From Streptomyces capillispiralis (lineage in GTDB: Bacteria > Actinomycetota > Actinomycetes > Streptomycetales > Streptomycetaceae), in contig NZ_VIWV01000001.1 in the NCBI RefSeq assembly GCF_007829875.1, positions 3,132,501-3,196,500 on the forward strand: a stretch of 64,000 nt of DNA. Direction: 5' to 3'. Made by a program: the position numbers and the translations under genes. Every line of letters starts with the position of its first letter. Within the stretch, counting starts at the first letter, position 1. Shown piece by piece: positions 1 through 7,657 of this stretch. The notes below the pieces were generated by a model that searched no databases, had not been told where the DNA came from, and worked only from the letters and a program-made list of their open reading frames with translations.

Positions 1-2
1 TG

Positions 3-509
3 TCACTCGGGCACCACTCCGAGCCGGTCGAGGAAACGGAAGAAGAGATTTTCGGCCATGTGGTCGGGGTCGGCGGTCAGCACGTCCAGCAGGTCCTCGC
101 CGGACACCGTGTGCCCGGCCTCCTCTGCCCAGAAGACGGCGCGTTCGGCGGCGTCGGCGGGCTCCAGGAAGTAGTCGTCGACGGTGAGCCCTTCGCGCTG
201 CCCCTCGAGGTACCCGGCCATCGCGGCCCGCGCCAGGCAGGTGGCCCACGCCCCGCTCTCCGGGGACGCCGCCTCCACCGCCACGCAGTCGCTGTTCATG
301 ACGTAGCCGAACAGCGCGGGCGCGCCGGTCTCGCGGGCCAGGTCGTTCATGCTGCCGACGCCGTCCCCGCCGCCCGGGTACTCCCAGACCTGCCAGCCCC
401 CCGGTGCCGAGGTGCGCAGGATCATGCCCCCGGCCGCGCCGGCCAGCGCGTCCAGTCCGGTGAGCGGCCGCTCCGCGCGGCCCACGACGAAATAACCCCA
501 GTAGCCCAT
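3..509 (-). CDS. hypothetical protein, 168 aa
   Basis: I do not recognise a family. The protein is acidic and soluble, with no signal peptide or membrane segment; it opens with a MGYWGYFVVGR stretch and carries a C-terminal acidic helical region rich in Asp, Glu and Leu. I chose the ATG at 509 because a purine-rich GGGGGGA lies about 9-12 nt upstream. A GTG at 545 in the same frame would add 12 residues but has no good ribosome site. Streptomycetes carry many small proteins of this general look (SMI1/immunity-like or DUF6461-like), but nothing visible proves a function. Confidence 0.75.
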   Translation of the reverse strand: MGYWGYFVVGRAERPLTGLDALAGAAGGMILRTSAPGGWQVWEYPGGGDGVGSMNDLARETGAPALFGYVMNSDCVAVEAASPESGAWATCLARAAMAGYLEGQREGLTVDDYFLEPADAAERAVFWAEEAGHTVSGEDLLDVLTADPDHMAENLFFRFLDRLGVVPE

Positions 510-611
510 GTGCTGCGGTCCCCCCGGCGTTTCGGTTCGGCTCACCGGAACACCACCACAGCCGTACGGGGGTGCGCAGGCGTATGCGGCAATCCGTCCG
601 GTCCGGGAGGC

Positions 612-2294
612 TCAGTCCAGCTTCCCGGCCAGGGTCCGGAACTCCGCCCAGGACAGCTCGGGTTCGTCCGGGTCCCACAGCTTCTGGACGGTCGCCCGCA
701 GCGGCAGCCGGATCCCGGCCGCGACCTGCTCCTGGGTCTGGGCGCGGGGCAGGTCGCCCCAGACGGCGAAGGACCCGCCGGCGATCCGGTCGTCGTAGCG
801 CTCGGGGACGGGGGTGGTGCCGCGCAGCACCAGCGGCGTCCACTGCTCGTAGATCCGCTCGCCCGTCGGGTAGACGAAGGTCAGGGGCTCGCCCAGCACG
901 TAGTAGAGGAACTCGTCGTTGTAGTTGACGACCTCGCGGCCCTCGCCCAGGTACTCCGCGGGCTGCCGGGCGCCGATCTCCTTGCCGGTCCAGTAGGCGA
1001 CCCGGATGTCCTCGTCGGCCCGTACGGACCCGCCCCGGAAGAAGCCGTCGTTCCAGGCGCGGGGCGTGCGGCCGTGGGCGCGGACGGTGGCGGCCCGGTC
1101 GTTGAGCCAGCCCGTGGTCAGGTCCTCCACGGTCGCGCCGGACCCGTACTTCTCCCGCGCGGCGGCGGCCAGGCCCGGGAAGGACGCCTCGGGGTCGGGC
1201 ACGACCAGCGCCTGGTACTCGTCGCCGCCGAGGTGCCACTGCCCGCCGGGGAAGAGCCCGGCGTACTCGTCGAGCAGGTCGTCGACGATCTCGGCGGACT
1301 CGGCCCGGGAGATGTCGATCGCGCCGCGGACCGCGCCGCCGCTCGCGTCGCGCAGCTGGAGGTCCGGGTGGGCGGCGATGACCGCGCCGAGGTGTCCGGG
1401 CGAGTCGATCTCGGGGACGACGGTGATGTGCCGGCTCTCCGCCAGGTCGACGATCCTCTTGACCTGCGCCTTGGTCAGACGGTCCTCCGACACGATCTCC
1501 GGGTGCGAGTCGGACTCGATGCGGAAGCCCTGGTCGTCGGAGAAGTGCAGGCCGATCTCGTTGAACTTCAGGTCGCCGAGTTCGCGGATCCGGTCCTCGA
1601 TCCAGTCGGCGGTGTAGTGCTTGCGCGCGATGTCCAGCATCAGGCCGCGCCGCTGCTTGGCGGGCTCGTCGCGCACCACGCCCTCGGGGGCGGTCCCGGC
1701 GCCGCGTATCGCCTGCTTGAGCGTGCGGGTGCCGTAGAAGACGCCCGCCTCGCCCGGTGCGCCGACGGTCACCCGCCCGTCCCGCACGGTCATCGTGTAC
1801 GACTCGGGGTTCGCGCCGGCGTCCCGGTTCAGCTCCAGCCGCAGGTCGCCCTCGCGCCGGTCGTCCCGCTCCCCCGCGTAGGCCAGTCCCAGCTCGCCCG
1901 CTATCAGGCGGCCCTCGTCGGCCAGCGCGGGGTCGTCCACCACCACCCGGTGGCCCTCGGCGGGGCGCCAGCCCGGGCCGCGCCCGGCGGTGTGCTCCCG
2001 TACGGCGGGTATGGTGCGCGGCGCCCGCGACAGGGGGTAGGAGCGGGTGGGGCTCGGGCGCTCCCCCGGGGTCGTGCCGGCGGCCTCGTCCGGGTCGCCG
2101 GGGCGCTGCGCGGAGGACGCCGTCGTCGAGCCCGCGGCGCCGTCGTCGTCCGAGGCCGCCCAGAGGCCGAGTCCCACCCCGGACGCGGCCACCACCGCTC
2201 CGGCGGCGAGGGCCACGACCAGCGCCCGCCGCTGCCTCACCGTCCGCGCCGCCGCGCGGCGCCCGTGCTGCCTCTGCTGCCTGTGCCGACTCAC
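612..2294 (-). CDS. secreted/anchored beta-N-acetylhexosaminidase, GH20
   Basis: Glycoside hydrolase family 20, expected to remove terminal N-acetylglucosamine from chitin or cell-wall oligosaccharides outside the cell. The N-terminus has a run of Arg and Gln followed by a hydrophobic segment (about residues 28-50), read as a signal anchor. A GH20b-like N-terminal alpha/beta domain follows, then the TIM barrel. VVPEIDSPGH is the typical first barrel motif, and WHLGGDEY carries the Asp-Glu pair used for substrate-assisted catalysis in this family. At 560 aa the length is normal. The GTG start at 2294 has a GGCGGA directly adjacent, so the exact start is uncertain. It is divergent from the UraD-like gene across about 180 bp. 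Confidence 0.9.
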   Translation of the reverse strand: MSRHRQQRQHGRRAAARTVRQRRALVVALAAGAVVAASGVGLGLWAASDDDGAAGSTTASSAQRPGDPDEAAGTTPGERPSPTRSYPLSRAPRTIPAVREHTAGRGPGWRPAEGHRVVVDDPALADEGRLIAGELGLAYAGERDDRREGDLRLELNRDAGANPESYTMTVRDGRVTVGAPGEAGVFYGTRTLKQAIRGAGTAPEGVVRDEPAKQRRGLMLDIARKHYTADWIEDRIRELGDLKFNEIGLHFSDDQGFRIESDSHPEIVSEDRLTKAQVKRIVDLAESRHITVVPEIDSPGHLGAVIAAHPDLQLRDASGGAVRGAIDISRAESAEIVDDLLDEYAGLFPGGQWHLGGDEYQALVVPDPEASFPGLAAAAREKYGSGATVEDLTTGWLNDRAATVRAHGRTPRAWNDGFFRGGSVRADEDIRVAYWTGKEIGARQPAEYLGEGREVVNYNDEFLYYVLGEPLTFVYPTGERIYEQWTPLVLRGTTPVPERYDDRIAGGSFAVWGDLPRAQTQEQVAAGIRLPLRATVQKLWDPDEPELSWAEFRTLAGKLD

Positions 2295-2471
2295 TCCGCC
2301 AACGTACGACCCGTTCGGGTGAAGGGTGTCGTCGAACGGCTCTCAAACTCTGCCGTGCGGGTGAATTCTGGGTACCGATCGGACACGTCTCGGACTCACT
2401 CGATAACGTGATGTCAGAACTCTCACAGCATCTTCCACCGACACACACGCGACGCCCACGAGGACCCCACG

Positions 2472-3017
2472 CTGCCTGCGCACCGTCTACCCGACCTCCC
2501 CGGCCGAGTCGCCATACCCGAGCAGTCCCGCGGCGCGCCCGGCACTCCGTCCCCGCTGGAGCAGTTCAACACCGCTCCCGCCCAGGACGCCGAGCGCGCC
2601 CTGCTGGCCTGCCTGCACAGCCTGCGCTGGGCCCTGCGCCTGGCCGGCCACCGCCCCTACCCCGACCCGGCGTCCCTGCTGGCCGCCTCCGACGAGGCGG
2701 CGTACGACCTGTCGCCCAAGGAGCTGGCCGAGGCCCTGACCGCCGAGGCCCTGCCCGCGCTCCCGGACGGCACGTACTCCGCCGCCCACACGGCCCTGAA
2801 CGCGGCGCACGCGGCCTACGAGACGAAATTCGGACACTCGTTCGTCATCTGCCTCGACGGCGTCCCGGAGGCCGAGCACCTGGACCGGGTCCTGGAGGAC
2901 ATCCGGTCACGATTGGCGAACGATCCGGACGAGGAACGGGTGGTGGCGGCCGAGGAACTCCGCCGCCTGGCCAGGGAACGGCTGACGCGGATGCTCGCTG
3001 GCGGCCCGCGCGGGTGA
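2472..3017 (+). CDS. UraD-like (OHCU decarboxylase domain) protein, probable CTG start
   Basis: The frame ending at 3017 encodes about 181 aa resembling the 2-oxo-4-hydroxy-4-carboxy-5-ureidoimidazoline decarboxylase (UraD) fold: an N-terminal PLEQFNTAPA stretch, a RWALRLAGHRPYPD helix, an ASDEAAYDLS segment and the KFGHSFVIC strand (normally KFGFPFVI). The family HPxIG motif with the catalytic His is absent, so decarboxylase activity is doubtful. Between the upstream in-frame stop (2409-2411) and about residue 140 there is no ATG, GTG or TTG. A CTG at 2472 has GAGGA 7 nt upstream and gives a full-length protein, so I place the start there. A sequence error or frameshift from the ATG at 2411 is the alternative. 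Confidence 0.7.
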   Translation: MPAHRLPDLPGRVAIPEQSRGAPGTPSPLEQFNTAPAQDAERALLACLHSLRWALRLAGHRPYPDPASLLAASDEAAYDLSPKELAEALTAEALPALPDGTYSAAHTALNAAHAAYETKFGHSFVICLDGVPEAEHLDRVLEDIRSRLANDPDEERVVAAEELRRLARERLTRMLAGGPRG

Positions 3018-3130
3018 AGCGCCGGCGGCCCCGCCGCACCGGCGCGACGCGCCGGGAGGCGGCCCCGACCAGGGACGTAACGGGACACACCACCTCAGAT
3101 GCCGCCGCTCTAGCCCGTAAGCGTGCCAGT

Positions 3131-3184
3131 TTGATCACATCAACGACCCCCGCTGAGCACGGCGCCGACGCATCGCTACGATGC
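3131..3184 (+). promoter_or_regulatory. sdh upstream region with two small inverted repeats
   Basis: The 253-bp gap before sdhC contains TTGAT-CAC-ATCAA (3131-3143) and GCATCG-CTA-CGATGC (3170-3184). The second overlaps a TACGAT that could serve as a -10 element. These are candidates for the sdh promoter and an operator. No -35 match at normal spacing is convincing, so this is weak inference. Confidence 0.35.
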
Positions 3185-3270
3185 TGGGGGCCGGTGGACC
3201 GTACCCGGCCGGGCCCGACCGACAAGGAAAGCCGGCGCGGCCCCAGTCCCCGCTCCCGGAGGAAATTTCC

Positions 3271-3651
3271 GTGCCGGCTGGAACGCTGTACCGCGGCCGG
3301 GAAGGAATGTGGTCCTGGGTGGCTCATCGAGTCACCGGCGTCCTCATTTTCTTCTTCCTGTTCGTTCACGTGCTGGACACCGCACTCGTGCGCGTGTCCC
3401 CCGAGGCCTACGACACCGTCGTGGCCACGTACAAGACGCCGATCGTCGCGCTGCTGGAGTACGGCCTCGTCGCCGCCATCCTCTTCCACGCGCTCAACGG
3501 CCTGCGTGTCATCGCCGTCGACTTCTGGGTCAAGGGCGCCCGCTACCAGAAGCAGATGCTCTGGACCGTCGTCGCCCTGTGGCTCGTGCTGATGATCGGG
3601 GCGATCTACCCCGTGCTCGGCCACGCCGCTCGTGAACTGTTCGGGAGCTGA
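3271..3651 (+). CDS. sdhC: succinate dehydrogenase cytochrome b556 subunit SdhC
   Basis: Membrane subunit of complex II that helps bind haem b and the quinone. The 126-aa protein opens PAGTLYRGREGMWSWVAHRVTG, the usual actinobacterial SdhC start in which the S-x-x-H-R-x-T-G pattern places the quinone-site Ser/Arg. Three membrane helices follow, and the second contains the FHALNGLR haem-ligand His region. The GTG at 3271 is chosen because GGAGGA sits 7 nt upstream; longer in-frame extensions are Pro-rich and lack a ribosome site. It is first of four genes in one operon, 5 bp ahead of sdhD. Confidence 0.93.
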   Translation: MPAGTLYRGREGMWSWVAHRVTGVLIFFFLFVHVLDTALVRVSPEAYDTVVATYKTPIVALLEYGLVAAILFHALNGLRVIAVDFWVKGARYQKQMLWTVVALWLVLMIGAIYPVLGHAARELFGS

Positions 3652-3656
3652 CGCCC

Positions 3657-4139
3657 ATGTCCACGACTGACACCACCACCTCGGGCATCGGCCCCGTCGA
3701 GGGCGCCTCCCTCTACTCCGTCGACAACCCGGCGCCGGTCATCGAGCCCCCGCGCAAGCGGACCAAGAAGACCCCGAAGAGCACCCGGGGCAACTTCGAG
3801 CTCGCCGCCTGGCTGTTCATGCGCCTGTCCGGCGTCGTCCTGGTCGTCCTGGTCATCGGCCACCTGCTGATCCAGCTGGTGCTGGACGGCGGCGTCTCCA
3901 AGATCGGCTTCGCCTTCGTGGCCGGCCGCTGGGCCTCGCCGTTCTGGCAGGTCTGGGACCTGCTGATGCTGTGGCTCGCCATGCTGCACGGCGCCAACGG
4001 CCTGCGCACGGTCATCAACGACTACGCGGAGCGGCCGAACACCCGGCTCTGGCTCAAGGGCCTGCTCTACACCGCCACGGTGTTCACCATCCTGCTGGGC
4101 ACGCTGGTGATCTTCACCTTCGACCCGAACATCCGCTAG
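3657..4139 (+). CDS. sdhD: succinate dehydrogenase membrane anchor SdhD
   Basis: Second membrane anchor of complex II, 160 aa. A polar N-terminal tail of about 50 residues with a Lys/Arg patch (KRTKKTPKS) precedes three predicted membrane helices (roughly 58-80, 97-118 and 132-155). [13 protein letters not shown] is the conserved helix II segment matching HALNGLR in SdhC, as expected for a cytochrome b-type heterodimer. It follows sdhC by 5 bp and precedes sdhA by 19 bp, so it is translated from the same mRNA. Confidence 0.92.
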   Translation: MSTTDTTTSGIGPVEGASLYSVDNPAPVIEPPRKRTKKTPKSTRGNFELAAWLFMRLSGVVLVVLVIGHLLIQLVLDGGVSKIGFAFVAGRWASPFWQVWDLLMLWLAMLHGANGLRTVINDYAERPNTRLWLKGLLYTATVFTILLGTLVIFTFDPNIR

Positions 4140-4158
4140 GCACGGGGCTGCGAGAATC

Positions 4159-5913
4159 ATGAAGATCCACAAGTACGACACCGTCATCGTCGGCGCCGGC
4201 GGCGCGGGCATGCGCGCGGCCATCGAGTCGACGAAGCGCAGCCGCACCGCCGTCCTGACCAAGCTCTACCCCACCCGCTCCCACACGGGCGCCGCGCAGG
4301 GCGGCATGGCCGCCGCGCTGGCCAACGTGGAGGAGGACAACTGGGAGTGGCACACCTTCGACACGGTCAAGGGCGGTGACTACCTGGTCGACCAGGACGC
4401 CGCCGAGATCCTGGCGAAGGAGGCCATCGACTCCGTCCTCGACCTGGAGAAGATGGGCCTGCCGTTCAACCGGACCCCGAACGGCACGATCGACCAGCGC
4501 CGCTTCGGCGGTCACAGCCGCAACCACGGCGAGGCCCCGGTCCGCCGGTCCTGCTACGCGGCCGACCGCACCGGCCACATGATCCTCCAGACGCTGTACC
4601 AGAACTGCGTCAAGGAGGGCGTGGAGTTCTTCAACGAGTTCTACGTCCTGGACCAGCTGATCACCGAGGTCGACGGCGTCAAGAGGTCCGCCGGCGTGGT
4701 GGCCTACGAGCTGGCGACCGGCGAGATCCACGTCTTCCAGGCGAAGGCCGTGATCTACGCGTCCGGCGGCACCGGCAAGTTCTTCAAGGTGACGTCCAAC
4801 GCGCACACCCTGACCGGTGACGGCCAGGCCGCCGTCTTCCGCCGGGGGCTGCCGCTGGAGGACATGGAGTTCTTCCAGTTCCACCCGACCGGCATCTGGC
4901 GCATGGGCATCCTGCTGACGGAGGGCGCCCGCGGTGAGGGCGGCATCCTCCGCAACAAGGACGGCGAGCGCTTCATGGAGAAGTACGCGCCGGTCATGAA
5001 GGACCTCGCCTCGCGTGACGTCGTCTCGCGCTCCATCTACACGGAGATCCGCGAGGGCCGCGGCTGCGGTCCCGAGGGCGACCACGTCTACCTGGACCTC
5101 ACCCACCTCCCGCCGGAGCAGCTGGACGCCAAGCTGCCCGACATCACCGAGTTCGCCCGTACGTACCTCGGCATCGAGCCGTACACGGACCCGATCCCGA
5201 TCCAGCCCACCGCGCACTACGCGATGGGCGGCATCCCGACCAACGTCCAGGGCGAGGTCCTGGCGGACAACACCACGGTCGTGCCGGGCCTCTACGCGGC
5301 CGGCGAGGTCGCCTGTGTCTCCGTGCACGGCGCCAACCGCCTGGGCACCAACTCGCTGCTGGACATCAACGTGTTCGGCAAGCGGGCCGGCATCGCGGCG
5401 GCCGAGTACTCCCAGAAGGCCGACTTCGTCGAGCTGCCGGAGAACCCGGAGTCCCTGGTCGTCGAGCAGATCGAGCGGCTGCGCACCTCCACCGGCAACG
5501 AGCGGGTGGCCACCCTCCGCCGTGAGCTGCAGGAGACCATGGACGCCAACGTCATGGTGTTCCGCACCGAGCAGACGATCAAGACGGCGGTCGAGAAGAT
5601 CGCCGAGCTGCGCGAGCGCTACAAGAACGTCGCCATCCAGGACAAGGGCAAGCGGTTCAACACCGACCTGCTGGAGGCCGTCGAGCTGGGCAACCTGCTC
5701 GACCTGGCCGAGGTCATGGCCGTCTCCGCGCTGGCCCGCAAGGAGTCCCGCGGCGGTCACTACCGCGAGGACTACCCGAACCGCGACGACGTCAACTTCA
5801 TGCGCCACACGATGGCGTACCGCGAGGTCGGCGCCGACGGCTCCGAGACCGTCCGTCTGGACTACAAGCCGGTCGTCCAGACCCGCTACCAGCCGATGGA
5901 GCGTAAGTACTGA
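4159..5913 (+). CDS. sdhA: succinate dehydrogenase flavoprotein subunit SdhA
   Basis: Catalytic subunit oxidising succinate to fumarate and passing electrons to the SdhB clusters on the inner face of the membrane. [15 protein letters not shown] is the FAD dinucleotide-binding loop, and [11 protein letters not shown] holds the His that binds FAD covalently. HPTG, GARGEGG and the [10 protein letters not shown] segment with active-site His and Arg are all present. At 584 aa the length is normal. The C-terminal region [14 protein letters not shown] is typical. The stop codon overlaps the sdhB ATG by one base. Confidence 0.97.
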   Translation: MKIHKYDTVIVGAGGAGMRAAIESTKRSRTAVLTKLYPTRSHTGAAQGGMAAALANVEEDNWEWHTFDTVKGGDYLVDQDAAEILAKEAIDSVLDLEKMGLPFNRTPNGTIDQRRFGGHSRNHGEAPVRRSCYAADRTGHMILQTLYQNCVKEGVEFFNEFYVLDQLITEVDGVKRSAGVVAYELATGEIHVFQAKAVIYASGGTGKFFKVTSNAHTLTGDGQAAVFRRGLPLEDMEFFQFHPTGIWRMGILLTEGARGEGGILRNKDGERFMEKYAPVMKDLASRDVVSRSIYTEIREGRGCGPEGDHVYLDLTHLPPEQLDAKLPDITEFARTYLGIEPYTDPIPIQPTAHYAMGGIPTNVQGEVLADNTTVVPGLYAAGEVACVSVHGANRLGTNSLLDINVFGKRAGIAAAEYSQKADFVELPENPESLVVEQIERLRTSTGNERVATLRRELQETMDANVMVFRTEQTIKTAVEKIAELRERYKNVAIQDKGKRFNTDLLEAVELGNLLDLAEVMAVSALARKESRGGHYREDYPNRDDVNFMRHTMAYREVGADGSETVRLDYKPVVQTRYQPMERKY

Positions 5914-6692
5914 TGGCTACCCCTGTTCTGGACAAGGCGGACGCGGCCGGTTCCCCCGAGCCCGGTTTCGCCGACTCCCCCTACATCACCGTCACGATGC
6001 GGATCCGCCGGTTCAACCCGGAGATCTCGGCCGAGGCGACCTGGGAAGACTTCCAGCTGGAGATCGACCCGAAGGAGCGTGTCCTCGACGCGCTGCACAA
6101 GATCAAGTGGGACCTGGACGGCACGCTGACGTTCCGCCGTTCCTGCGCCCACGGCATCTGCGGCTCCGACGCCATGCGGATCAACGGCAAGAACCGCCTG
6201 GCGTGCAAGACGCTGATCAAGGACATCAACCCCGAGAAGCCGATCACGGTCGAGGCCATCAAGGGCCTCACGGTCCTGAAGGACCTGGTCGTGGACATGG
6301 AGCCGTTCTTCCAGGCGTACCGGGACGTGATGCCCTTCCTGATCACGAAGGACACCAACGAGCCGACGCGCGAGCGGCTGCAGTCCGCCGAGGACCGCGA
6401 GCGCTTCGACGACACGACCAAGTGCATCCTGTGCGCCGCGTGCACCACCTCGTGCCCGGTGTTCTGGAACGACGGGCAGTACTTCGGCCCGGCGGCCATC
6501 GTCAACGCGCACCGCTTCATCTTCGACTCGCGTGACGAGGCCGGCGAGCAGCGCCTGGAGATCCTCAACGACAAGGACGGCGTGTGGCGCTGCCGCACGA
6601 CCTTCAACTGCACGGACGCCTGCCCGCGCGGTATCGAGGTCACCAAGGCGATCGCCGAGGTGAAGCGTGCGCTGATCACGCGCCGCTTCTGA
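5913..6692 (+). CDS. sdhB: succinate dehydrogenase iron-sulfur subunit SdhB
   Basis: Electron-transfer subunit linking SdhA to the quinone site. The N-terminal ferredoxin-like domain has the [2Fe-2S] Cys set (CAHGICGSD followed by a distal Cys in RLAC). The C-terminal domain has CILCAACTTSCPVF for the [4Fe-4S] cluster and CRTTFNCTDACPRGI for the [3Fe-4S] cluster. At 259 aa it is a full-length protein. It is the last gene of the operon and is followed 18 bp later by a strong hairpin terminator. Confidence 0.97.
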   Translation: MATPVLDKADAAGSPEPGFADSPYITVTMRIRRFNPEISAEATWEDFQLEIDPKERVLDALHKIKWDLDGTLTFRRSCAHGICGSDAMRINGKNRLACKTLIKDINPEKPITVEAIKGLTVLKDLVVDMEPFFQAYRDVMPFLITKDTNEPTRERLQSAEDRERFDDTTKCILCAACTTSCPVFWNDGQYFGPAAIVNAHRFIFDSRDEAGEQRLEILNDKDGVWRCRTTFNCTDACPRGIEVTKAIAEVKRALITRRF

Positions 6693-6709
6693 GGCCGTCC
6701 GCGTATCTC

Positions 6710-6748
6710 CCCGAGGGCCCCGTCTCCGCCGGAGACGGGGCCCTCGGG
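6710..6748 (+). terminator. sdh operon terminator
   Basis: A perfect 18-bp inverted repeat (arm CCCGAGGGCCCCGTCTCC) with a 3-nt loop, GCC, lies immediately after sdhB. There is no strong T-run, as is common for Streptomyces terminators. Confidence 0.85.
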
Positions 6749-6874
6749 CATCTGCCACGAGGTCCCGGTGCACGTGATCGTCGACCGGAAGCACAACCGC
6801 CGCCACCCGGGTGGCGCCGCAGGCTCCTGCACCGCTCCGTGGGGCGCCCGTCGCTGACGTTAGGCTCTCTTCCC

Positions 6875-7657
6875 GTGCCCGTGAAAGACGACGGCCCGGA
6901 CGACGGCGCCGCACCCAGCAAGTCCGAGCAGACCCGCGCCCTGATCCTGCAGACGGCGATGCGGCTGTTCCAGGAGCGCGGGTACGACCGGACGACCATG
7001 CGGGCCATCGCCAAGGAGGCGGGGGTCTCCGTGGGCAGCGCGTACTACTACTTCGACGGCAAGGAACACCTGATCCAGGGGTTCTACGACCGGATCGCCG
7101 CCGAACACCAGGTGGCGGTGCGCGAGGTGCTGGACCGGGAGACCGATCTGGAGGCCCGGCTCGCGGGCGTGCTGAAGGCGTGGCTGGACATCGCCACGCC
7201 GTACCACGAGTTCGCGGTGCAGTTCTTCAAGAACGCCGCCGACCCGGACAGTCCGCTCAGCCCCTTCTCCCCCGAGTCGGAGCACGCGCGCGTGGAGGCG
7301 ATCAGCGTGCACCGGGCGGTGCTGGCCGGCGCGCGGACCAAGGTGCCGGAGGATCTGCGGGACGTCCTGCCCGAGTTGATGTGGCTGTCGCAGATGGGGC
7401 TGTGCCTGTACTGGATCTTCGACCGCACCGAGGGCCGCGAGCGCAGCTACCGGCTCGCCGAGCGGGGTGCCCGGCTCACCGCGCGGGGTGTCGCCCTGGC
7501 CCGTTTCCGGGTCCTGCGGCCCCTGGTGCGCGAGGTGCACGAACTGTTCACGGAGTTCCTGCCGGGGATGACGAGGATGCTTCCGGCTCCTTCCCCTGCG
7601 CGCACACCCGCGTCAGGGGAACCGAGCCCCCCGCGGGACGACCGCACGGCCCCGTGA
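6875..7657 (+). CDS. TetR/AcrR family transcriptional regulator
   Basis: A TetR repressor of 260 aa. Residues about 14-60 are the HTH: QTAMRLFQERGYDRTTMRAI, then KEAGVSVGSAYYYFDGKEHL, the standard recognition-helix signature. The C-terminal ligand domain is helical and ends in a Pro-rich tail. The start is the GTG at 6875 (a second GTG at 6881 is possible). TAGGCT at 6861-6866 lies 8 nt before it, so the mRNA is probably leaderless. The last 110 bp overlap, tail to tail, the 3' end of the opposite-strand binding-protein gene. Targets are not evident. Confidence 0.9.
   Translation: MPVKDDGPDDGAAPSKSEQTRALILQTAMRLFQERGYDRTTMRAIAKEAGVSVGSAYYYFDGKEHLIQGFYDRIAAEHQVAVREVLDRETDLEARLAGVLKAWLDIATPYHEFAVQFFKNAADPDSPLSPFSPESEHARVEAISVHRAVLAGARTKVPEDLRDVLPELMWLSQMGLCLYWIFDRTEGRERSYRLAERGARLTARGVALARFRVLRPLVREVHELFTEFLPGMTRMLPAPSPARTPASGEPSPPRDDRTAP

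Noticed and set aside
60..2411. 783-codon open frame on the plus strand across the hexosaminidase
   Set aside because: It is a GC-rich antisense frame; the minus-strand GH20 gene has clear catalytic motifs and normal codon use.
3131..3143. FNR/CRP-type box TTGAT-N4-ATCAA upstream of sdh
   Set aside because: The spacer is 3 nt, not 4, so the match is not of the known type; kept only as an unassigned dyad.
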